Shown here: positions 7,843-12,523 of the stretch, one piece after another | How the letters are laid out: every line of letters begins with the position of its first letter | How positions within the stretch are numbered: the first letter of the stretch is position 1 | NCBI GenBank assembly: GCA_014379485.1 | Contig: JACMLS010000759.1 | Coordinates: 1 to 12,523 of the forward strand | DNA length: 12,523 nt | Origin: Bacteroidia bacterium | GTDB lineage: Bacteria > Bacteroidota > Bacteroidia > B-17B0 > Aurantibacillaceae | Direction of reading: 5' to 3' | The notes under the pieces: generated by a model | Seen by the model: only the letters and a program-made list of their open reading frames with translations | What the model was told of the DNA's origin: nothing | Database searches by the model: none | Translations under genes and position numbers: made by a program

Positions 7843-7961
7843 ATGTAAGAGAGTTTCAGTATAAGTTGTAAGAATAGAGTATAAGGGAAAAATTTAACTA
7901 TTAACTTACAACCATTAACTAAGAACTTTCAGCAAAACTTTCTAAACTTGCAACTGATAAC
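7843..7961. repeat. Intergenic repeat, copy A (gap between coaD and the TlpA-like gene)
   Basis: This gap contains, in order on the plus strand: tgtaagagag, tttcagtataag, gaatagagtataag, attaacttacaac and aactgataac. The same blocks in the same order occur at 12089-12193, and part of them at 8513-8560. No open frame or clear RNA fold is visible in it. Confidence 0.6.
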
Positions 7962-7981
7962 GCTAATTCCGTACCAAAGTG

Positions 7982-8458
7982 TCAGGACTTACTGTTTTTT
8001 AAATCAACTGGTTTAGGAACAAAAGGACTTGCATCGCCGTTATTCCGCACAATATCACGTATAATGGTAGAGCTGATTGCAGAGTGTTCCAATAAAGTAA
8101 GAATGAAAACTGTTTCAAGGGCCGGATTCATTGCGTGGTTCATGTGGGCAATGGCTTTTTCAAATTCAAAATCTGCAGCAGAGCGAAGGCCCCTCAATAA
8201 AAAATTCGCTCCTTTTTCTTTACAATAATTAACAGTTAAACCTTCAAACAGATCTACTTTTACTAAAGGGGCATCAGCAAATGTTTTTTTTATCCAATCA
8301 ACTCTTTGCTCAAGGCTGAACATGTAATTCTTTGTAGAGTTTCTTCCAACTGCCACAATAATTTCATCAAACAAAGGCAGAGCACGGCGCACAATACTTT
8401 CGTGCCCTATAGTGATTGGATCAAAAGACCCTGCGAACACTGCAATTCTCTTTGCCAT
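7982..8458 (-). CDS. coaD: Phosphopantetheine adenylyltransferase
   Basis: A 158-residue protein, close to the usual CoaD length of about 160. CoaD transfers AMP from ATP to 4'-phosphopantetheine to give dephospho-CoA, the fourth step of cytoplasmic CoA synthesis. Signature motifs are all present: GSFDPITIGHE near residue 10 (the nucleotidyltransferase T/HxGH site), the basic loop LLRGLRSAADFEFE near 88, and ISSTIIRDI near 128 for ATP binding. The start MAKRIAVFAGSFDP is standard. It lies 93 bases downstream of rsmD in the same direction, a pairing common in bacteria. The gap carries its own promoter-like sequence and part of an intergenic repeat, so separate transcription is possible. Nothing appears damaged. 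Confidence 0.97.
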   Translation of the reverse strand: MAKRIAVFAGSFDPITIGHESIVRRALPLFDEIIVAVGRNSTKNYMFSLEQRVDWIKKTFADAPLVKVDLFEGLTVNYCKEKGANFLLRGLRSAADFEFEKAIAHMNHAMNPALETVFILTLLEHSAISSTIIRDIVRNNGDASPFVPKPVDLKNSKS

Positions 8459-8474
8459 AAAAAAAGTGTTTTAT

Positions 8475-8505
8475 CAAAAGTAAGAATTTTCCTCTGAAGA
8501 TTGAA
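8475..8505 (-). promoter_or_regulatory. Promoter-like sequence upstream of coaD
   Basis: On the minus strand, TACTTTTG at 8482-8475 fits the TAnnTTTG -7 element. A TTC at 8505-8503, 20 bases further upstream, could be a weak -33 box. Transcription would begin near 8469, giving a leader of about 10 bases before the coaD ATG. Confidence 0.45.
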
Positions 8506-8512
8506 CGTGGGG

Positions 8513-8560
8513 GGTATAAGAATGCAGTATAAGTATAAGGACAGTGCTGTCTTATACTAA
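8513..8560. repeat. Intergenic repeat, copy B, with a hairpin over the rsmD stop codon
   Basis: gtataagaatgcagtataag followed by tataagga closely matches 12105-12132 in copy C. The right part forms a hairpin at 8532-8558: arms AGTATAA and TTATACT, then GACAG and CTGTC around a TG centre, with one bulged G. The hairpin includes the rsmD stop codon (8552-8554). It could protect or end the rsmD transcript, but no T-run follows it on the minus strand. Confidence 0.55.
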
Positions 8561-9112
8561 ACGCTCCTGATGAGGGTCAGAAGGGCGGAAGAAACTGAAA
8601 TGTACGTTGCCGTAATTGCGTACGTTTGAAAAGTGGGGGAGGTGTGCAAGCGATTCTCTTTCTCCGTGTTCAACAATGAGCCAACCGTTTTCATTGAGCA
8701 TTTCTTTTTCGAAAACAATTTGCGGAATGTTTGCAGTTGTTGCTGTATTGTAAGGCGGGTCAGCAAAAATAACATCAAACTTCTGATCGCATTTTTTTAG
8801 AAAAGAAAAGACTTCAGATTTATAAACAGTAATGCAACTGAGATCAAGTATTTCTTTTTCTGAAGCGATGAATTTTACGCAGCGTATGTTCTGATCTATA
8901 GCAATTATTTTTTCTGCTCCACGGCTTCCGAATTCAAATGAGATATTACCCGCTCCGCAAAAGAGATCGAGCACATGTAAACCTTCGTAATCCAAATGAT
9001 TGTTTAGAATATTGAAGAGGCCCGTTTTTGCAAAATCGGTTGTGGGCCGCGCAGGCAGATTTTTGGGCGCGTTAATGGTTCTGCCTTTTAATTTTCCGCT
9101 GATTATCCGCAC
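8552..9112 (-). CDS. rsmD: 16S rRNA (guanine(966)-N(2))-methyltransferase
   Basis: A 186-residue protein with the full RsmD signature. The N-terminus MRIISGKLKGRTINAPKN is typical, and RPTTDFAKTGLFNIL follows near 22. The SAM-binding motif VLDLFCGAGNISFE lies near 47, and the catalytic motif DPPYNT near 117. RsmD methylates N2 of G966 in helix 31 of 16S rRNA on the 30S subunit, using S-adenosylmethionine. Its ATG (9112-9110) overlaps the end of the DUF3822 gene by 10 bases, so the two are probably translationally coupled. coaD follows downstream. Length and motifs look normal. A hairpin from an intergenic repeat covers its stop codon. Confidence 0.96.
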   Translation of the reverse strand: MRIISGKLKGRTINAPKNLPARPTTDFAKTGLFNILNNHLDYEGLHVLDLFCGAGNISFEFGSRGAEKIIAIDQNIRCVKFIASEKEILDLSCITVYKSEVFSFLKKCDQKFDVIFADPPYNTATTANIPQIVFEKEMLNENGWLIVEHGERESLAHLPHFSNVRNYGNVHFSFFRPSDPHQERLV

Positions 9113-9978
9113 ACAAAACGATTAAGGGTATTAAAATAATAATGATGTGGAACAGCGGCCATTTTTGTTCCGCGTGCAATGCTCTTGTCTGCTACTGCAA
9201 AAGAAATATTTTTTATGTAGTGTTTAAGCAATTGATGAATTCCGCTTCCTGCCTCAACTTCTCCGGCAATAATTGCTTTATCGGTGTGAGGGTCAAACCC
9301 GCTTTGTTCAAAAGAAAAAAGAGCATAATACAAAATGTCTTCGCCGCTCTGAAAATCGAAAGAGTTAAAGAACTTCAATCCTTTTTCCATTACAAGCAAA
9401 TTAAAATTACCGGTATTAATATTTATAAATGCTCTTTTTTCATTCCTGTTTGCAGGCTCGCTGAGCAAGTGTTCTGTTAAGGCAGTAGAAATATGTTTGA
9501 GTTTATAATTACTTAAATGCGTATCAAAAAAAAGTTTTACAGGAGTGGGAATTGCATAGATCACTTTTACGTCAATACCTTTTATATCTTCTGTAATGAT
9601 CTGTATGTTCTCTTGTTTTCCGAAATTAAAACCCAGCAGTTCTTCTTTTTTGTTTTCACTGTAAAATGCGCTGGGTACAAGCGTTGCTCCGCTTTTATTC
9701 CATGTTAAATAAACAGAATGAAAACCTTGTTTAAAAAAATCAGCGTTTCCCTGCAGTTCGCTGAACAGGCTTGCATAGCTGTCTTTTTTTTCTGAAAAAT
9801 TAAAAGAGATCTTGCCTGTTTTTTTAAGGAAACGCGAAACTGAATCGAAAATGGCATAAACCAAAAAACCGTCTCCGAACTCAAGCGATAATTGAAATTT
9901 TTCTGCTCCTCCCAACTTAAATCCTTCTTCGGCAATTTCATGTACTTCTTTAATTATTTTATTTGCGGTAAGAGACAT
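9103..9978 (-). CDS. DUF3822 family protein
   Basis: A 291-residue cytoplasmic protein without signal peptide or membrane segment. Its size and position immediately before rsmD fit DUF3822, a Bacteroidota family of unknown function usually encoded there. The second half has a pattern like actin/ASKHA-fold proteins: a strand-turn-strand segment, AFININTGNFNLLVMEKGLK (about 182-201), followed by a helix preceded by GEDILYYALF. Later comes KAIIAGEVEAGSGIHQLL, resembling the second phosphate-loop region of PilM/FtsA-like proteins. This fold suggestion is my inference from the pattern, and the glycine motifs are degenerate, so ATP binding is uncertain. The 10-base overlap with rsmD suggests coexpression. 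The start ATG is at 9978-9976. Confidence 0.8.
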   Translation of the reverse strand: MSLTANKIIKEVHEIAEEGFKLGGAEKFQLSLEFGDGFLVYAIFDSVSRFLKKTGKISFNFSEKKDSYASLFSELQGNADFFKQGFHSVYLTWNKSGATLVPSAFYSENKKEELLGFNFGKQENIQIITEDIKGIDVKVIYAIPTPVKLFFDTHLSNYKLKHISTALTEHLLSEPANRNEKRAFININTGNFNLLVMEKGLKFFNSFDFQSGEDILYYALFSFEQSGFDPHTDKAIIAGEVEAGSGIHQLLKHYIKNISFAVADKSIARGTKMAAVPHHYYFNTLNRFVCG

Positions 9979-10092
9979 TCAGCGGGTAAAATAATAAAGA
10001 AGTAAATTCAAAAATGCTTAAAAAAATTGCGGAATTAATAATAAAAGAGGTTGAAACAAAAAAGTAATGGTTAAAGAAAAGTACTCATCCAA

Positions 10093-10677
10093 TTATTTGG
10101 GAGCGGTAACTTTTGCTTTTACCAGCTCATCTACAATTTTTCCTTTAAAAATATGCGAAGTAGTATCTGATCCTCCGGTTGAAACCCTTGCAGAAAAGTC
10201 TGCAGAAAAAGTAAAATGGGTTTTATCAGCGCTCCAGGTAAGAGAACTCACAAAAAAAGAACAGGTTCCGTTTTTGAGGTGATATTTTTTCCCTTTCCAG
10301 TCAAGTGAAAGGTGAGTGTCTTCGCGATTACCGGTTTTTGCTTCGTTTAAAAGAATGTCGAAATGAACGTAGTTGTTTTCAGGTTTCCCGTTTTTTCCAC
10401 TAAACTTTTTGCTTTTAAAGTGCACTATCACATTATCAGGCCCTTTTTCTTTCATGTGCAGCGTATTAAAACGGTTACGTACAGCACCCTGGTGTTTTGC
10501 CTCTGCCGGATCGCAATAAAACGAATCTGCGTCAAATACGGCAAAGAAAGGGGTGTGAAGCGTTGTTGTTAAGGGGTGTTGAACCGGTTTTGCGGAAGCA
10601 GGAGTTCCGAAAAAAGTGAAGGCAGAAGCCAAAATGCCCAATGTGGCGCAGGCTCCAATTACAACTAATTTTTTCAT
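10093..10677 (-). CDS. Exported protein of unknown function
   Basis: A 194-residue protein that I do not recognise. It starts MKKLVVIGACATLGILASAF and continues TFFGTPASA, a basic start and hydrophobic core consistent with a Sec signal peptide cleaved after about residue 29, so it is probably periplasmic or secreted. The mature part is beta-rich with alternating polar and aromatic residues (for example HFTFSADFSARVSTGG, and VHFDILLNEAKTG earlier), suggesting a small beta-sandwich or barrel. Two cysteines, in FYCDP and GTCSFF, could form a disulfide. It is divergent from rpsU, with 121 bases between start codons, and 114 bases separate its stop from the DUF3822 start. A TACATTTG box lies just upstream. 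No enzymatic motif is visible. Confidence 0.75.
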   Translation of the reverse strand: MKKLVVIGACATLGILASAFTFFGTPASAKPVQHPLTTTLHTPFFAVFDADSFYCDPAEAKHQGAVRNRFNTLHMKEKGPDNVIVHFKSKKFSGKNGKPENNYVHFDILLNEAKTGNREDTHLSLDWKGKKYHLKNGTCSFFVSSLTWSADKTHFTFSADFSARVSTGGSDTTSHIFKGKIVDELVKAKVTAPK

Positions 10678-10694
10678 AATGTGAATTTACAGTA

Positions 10695-10702
10695 CAAATG
10701 TA
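10695..10702 (-). promoter_or_regulatory. Possible -7 box for the exported protein gene at 10093-10677
   Basis: TACATTTG on the minus strand fits TAnnTTTG and lies 18 bases upstream of the ATG. No good TTG is found at the usual 19-20 base spacing upstream, so this is only half of a promoter. Confidence 0.3.
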
Positions 10703-10744
10703 AAAATTATGCCAAACTAAATACTGAAAAGTTTTTAATCATTT

Positions 10745-10774
10745 TTGCCTGCTTTTAAAATTTTCTTATATTTG
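10745..10774 (+). promoter_or_regulatory. Bacteroidota-type promoter for rpsU
   Basis: TTG at 10745-10747 and TATATTTG at 10767-10774 are separated by exactly 19 bases, an ideal match to the Bacteroidota housekeeping promoter. The expected transcription start near 10780 leaves a leader of about 20 bases before the rpsU ATG. There is no GGAGG-like sequence in that leader. Confidence 0.8.
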
Positions 10775-10798
10775 CAGCCCATTATAAAAGAACCAAAC

Positions 10799-10996
10799 AT
10801 GTTAATTGTACAAGTAAAAGAAGGAGAAGCCCTTGAGAAAGCGCTGAAAAAATTCAAAAAAAAGTTTGAAAAAACCGGTGTTGTTAAGGCTTTGCGTGAG
10901 CGTCAAAAATTCACAAAACCTTCAGTTCGTTACCGCGAAAGAGTTATTAAGGCTGTTTACCGCCAAAAACTCCAGAACGGAGAAATAATTAAATAA
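10799..10996 (+). CDS. rpsU: 30S ribosomal protein bS21
   Basis: A 65-residue basic protein beginning MLIVQVKEGEALEKALKKFK, the standard Bacteroidota form of bS21, and ending NGEIIK. The ATG at 10799 is chosen because it gives the family N-terminus and sits about 20 bases after an ideal promoter. An earlier in-frame TTG at 10745 is part of the -33 box. bS21 binds the 30S platform near the 3' end of 16S rRNA. In Bacteroidota, bS21 with bS18 and bS6 holds the anti-Shine-Dalgarno tail and blocks its pairing with mRNA. A tyrosine at position 54 (KAVYRQ) corresponds, as I recall, to the residue implicated in Flavobacterium johnsoniae. The gene leads an rpsU-xer-hpf cluster. Confidence 0.97.
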   Translation: MLIVQVKEGEALEKALKKFKKKFEKTGVVKALRERQKFTKPSVRYRERVIKAVYRQKLQNGEIIK

Positions 10997-11020
10997 GCTA
11001 AAGCTCTATTTTTCAGTTAT

Positions 11021-11054
11021 TTATAAGGATTCTTCCCTTATTATATTTTATTTG
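11021..11054 (+). terminator. Weak hairpin after rpsU
   Basis: ATAAGG (11023-11028) and CCTTAT (11036-11041) form a 6-bp stem with a 7-base loop, followed by a T-rich but interrupted tract. It lies 26 bases after the rpsU stop. It could attenuate transcription into the recombinase gene, but it is weak. Confidence 0.3.
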
Positions 11055-11110
11055 CTTTCCTATACGCGTTTAAATCTATAAATTCGTTATAAGAAAGCAA
11101 ATTTTTTTTT

Positions 11111-12034
11111 ATGTTCCCCGCAGTAACACATTTCCTGGATCATTTAAAGTTCGAAAAAAAGCTTTCTTCCCATACCATAACCTCTTACCAAAACGACCTT
11201 CTTCAGTTTTCTGTTTTTTGCTCCGGAACTTTTGAAATAAAAGATCCGGCAGGAATTGGCGCACTGCATATCCGCTCGTGGATTGCTGCTCTGATGGAAG
11301 ATAAAATTTCTGCCAGAACCATTAACCGCAAATTAAGTACACTTAAATCTTTTTTTAAGTTTTTGCTTAAAGAAGGAGTGGTAAAATCAAATCCTCTTCT
11401 CAAAATTCATTCGCAAAAAATGCCCAAATCACTTCCGGTTTTTATTGACGAAAGTAAAATGGAAAAATTGTCTGAGATATTTTCTGAAAAGAAGAAAAAC
11501 AATAATGGTAAGGAAAATGACTATGAGGATGCACTTGCTTATTTAATGCTGGAAATGCTTTACCAAACGGGAATGAGAAGGGCGGAGCTTATTGGGTTAA
11601 AAGAAAGTGATTTTGATAGTTTTAACTGCACATTAAAAGTACTTGGAAAAAGAAACAAAGAAAGAATAATTCCTATAACAGGCGATCTTAAAAAATGCAT
11701 ACAGGAGTATTGTGGCAAGAAGCCTGAAAATGATCCGATAGCTATCGGATTGAACGAAGATTATTTACTGGTGAACGAAAAGGGAAAAAGACTTTCGGAA
11801 AAATTCGTTTATCTTACCATAAAAAAGAAATTGACGGATGTGACCACACTTAAAAAGAGAAGCCCACACGTTTTAAGACACACTTTTGCCACGCACCTTT
11901 TAAACAACGGGGCAGACATTAACGCAGTAAAAGAATTACTTGGCCACAGCAGCCTGGCCGCAACGCAGGTTTACACACACAACACAATTGAAAAATTAAA
12001 AAAGGCATACAAGGGGGCGCATCCTCGTGCGTAG
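11111..12034 (+). CDS. xerC: Tyrosine recombinase, XerC/XerD type
   Basis: A 307-residue protein, the usual Xer length of about 300. The N-terminal core-binding domain spans about 1-100 (FLDHLKFEKKLSSHTITSYQ, later ISARTINRKLSTLKSFFKFL). The C-terminal catalytic domain has the expected residues: Arg in QTGMRRAELIGL near 156, a Lys in LGKRNKERIIP near 195, HVLRHTFATHLL near 255, GHSSLAATQ near 279, and the nucleophile Tyr in TQVYTH near 288. Xer enzymes resolve chromosome dimers at dif during division. The rpsU-xer-hpf neighbourhood is a conserved housekeeping arrangement in Bacteroidota, so this is not a mobile-element integrase. Whether it is the XerC or XerD partner cannot be decided. An 18-base palindrome lies inside the gene at 11733-11750. 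The start ATG at 11111 follows an A/T-rich tract. Confidence 0.93.
   Translation: MFPAVTHFLDHLKFEKKLSSHTITSYQNDLLQFSVFCSGTFEIKDPAGIGALHIRSWIAALMEDKISARTINRKLSTLKSFFKFLLKEGVVKSNPLLKIHSQKMPKSLPVFIDESKMEKLSEIFSEKKKNNNGKENDYEDALAYLMLEMLYQTGMRRAELIGLKESDFDSFNCTLKVLGKRNKERIIPITGDLKKCIQEYCGKKPENDPIAIGLNEDYLLVNEKGKRLSEKFVYLTIKKKLTDVTTLKKRSPHVLRHTFATHLLNNGADINAVKELLGHSSLAATQVYTHNTIEKLKKAYKGAHPRA
11733..11750. repeat. Perfect 18-base palindrome inside the xer gene
   Basis: atccgatagctatcggat is perfectly self-complementary and encodes part of DPIAIG, in the segment just before the strand YLLVNEKGK. Its core CCGATA/TATCGG is shared with the palindrome at 1581-1599, suggesting a dispersed palindromic motif tolerated in coding sequence. 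Confidence 0.6.
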
Positions 12035-12088
12035 TGAAGGCAATAGTGAATAGGGGAAAGGGAGATCAACTAACTAAATTTTGTTTTT

Positions 12089-12193
12089 ATGTAAGAGTGC
12101 TTTAGTATAAGAATACAGTATAAGTATAAGGAACGGTTAACTTTCAACGATTAACTTACAACAGATAACTGATAACAGAATTAAGTACTAACG
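12089..12193. repeat. Intergenic repeat, copy C (gap between xer and hpf)
   Basis: Ordered blocks tgtaagagtg, tttagtataag, gaatacagtataag, tataagga, ggttaact, gattaacttacaac and aactgataac match those of copy A (7843-7961), and the middle part matches copy B (8513-8560). The 175-base gap shows no clear promoter for hpf, so hpf may depend on upstream transcription or on a promoter within the repeat. Confidence 0.6.
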
Positions 12194-12209
12194 TTTAACA
12201 CAAATAGCT

Positions 12210-12512
12210 ATGTCAATTACCATCCAATCCGTGCATTTTGATGCAGACAAGAAACTGATCGATTTCGTTAACGAAAAAGTCAGCAAGCTCAACCAGTATT
12301 ATGAAGGAATAATAGGGAGCGAAGTAATATTGAAGATTGATAAAGCCAGCGACAATCTGAATAAGATTGCGGAAATTAAACTTCTTTTAAGAGGAAATGA
12401 ATTATTTGCAAAAAAGCAATGTTCAACATTTGAAGAAGCGGTTGATACTACCGTAGTGGCCTTGAGGAGTCAGTTGATTCGTTATAAAGAGAAAAAAGAA
12501 CTGGCCAAGTAA
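12210..12512 (+). CDS. hpf: Ribosome hibernation-promoting factor, short HPF/RaiA form
   Basis: A 100-residue protein beginning MSITIQSVHFDADKKLIDFV, with the single S30AE domain of short HPF/RaiA proteins: a strand, a long helix (DFVNEKVSKLNQYY), paired strands (SEVILKIDKAS and KIAEIKLLLRG), and a second helix (TFEEAVDTTVVALRSQLIRY) ending in a basic tail. The long-form dimerisation domain is absent. Such proteins bind the 30S decoding region in stationary phase or stress and silence ribosomes, either as 100S dimers or as inactive 70S. It lies 175 bases after the xer gene in the conserved rpsU-xer-hpf order. In many Bacteroidota a tRNA cluster and tuf follow, but the window ends 11 bases after the stop. 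Confidence 0.93.
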   Translation: MSITIQSVHFDADKKLIDFVNEKVSKLNQYYEGIIGSEVILKIDKASDNLNKIAEIKLLLRGNELFAKKQCSTFEEAVDTTVVALRSQLIRYKEKKELAK

Positions 12513-12523
12513 ATTTGTATTGA

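Noticed and set aside
7843..7961. CRISPR array or tRNA-like gene in the repeat-rich gap
   Set aside because: Repeat units are short, degenerate and not separated by unique spacers of constant length. No cloverleaf could be drawn and no cas genes are nearby.
10745..10798. TTG start at 10745 extending bS21 by 18 residues
   Set aside because: The TTG is the -33 promoter box and the expected transcript starts after it; the 65-residue form matches the family N-terminus.
11111..12034. Tyrosine recombinase as a sign of an integron, prophage or integrative element
   Set aside because: It is a standard-length Xer protein between rpsU and hpf, a conserved Bacteroidota housekeeping order. No attachment-site repeats, tRNA or cargo genes are present.

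Overview
The window looks like a chromosomal segment of a Bacteroidota bacterium. The evidence is an AT-rich sequence, promoters of the TTG-N19-TAnnTTTG type, starts without Shine-Dalgarno sequences, a DUF3822-rsmD-coaD cluster, an rpsU-xer-hpf cluster, and large TPR/PD40/OmpA-like exported proteins. I cannot place it below phylum level.

Layout. Positions 1 to about 164 hold a minus-strand fragment of a xanthine dehydrogenase family molybdopterin subunit. It is fused abruptly to a plus-strand, 5'-truncated paralogue of a PD40/OmpA-like protein (to 1566). Next come a terminator-like palindrome, a good promoter, and a 2-oxoacid dehydrogenase E2 gene (1808-3184) whose lipoyl domain is cut by one in-frame TAA. 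A full-length PorE-like TPR/beta-propeller/OmpA-like protein follows (3223-5829), closed by a strong terminator. A small putative lipoprotein (5937-6341) converges on a TlpA-type thioredoxin-fold protein (6377-7822, minus).

From 7982 to 9978 on the minus strand, DUF3822, rsmD and coaD form a housekeeping cluster: a protein of unknown function, the 16S rRNA m2G966 methyltransferase, and the fourth step of CoA synthesis. A secreted protein of unknown function (10093-10677, minus) is divergent from rpsU (10799-10996). rpsU is followed by a Xer-type recombinase (11111-12034) and the hibernation factor hpf (12210-12512). rpsU, rsmD and hpf all act on the 30S subunit or on ribosome state. The Xer recombinase is a housekeeping neighbour here, not a sign of a mobile element.

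I see no CRISPR array, tRNA, rRNA, insertion sequence or defence island, and no convincing new multi-gene system. The points most worth a second look are: the chimeric junction near 155-172; the nonsense codon in E2; the paired PorE-like paralogues flanking E2; a family of related intergenic repeats in three gaps; and palindromes with a shared CCGATA/TATCGG core, one of them inside the xer coding sequence.
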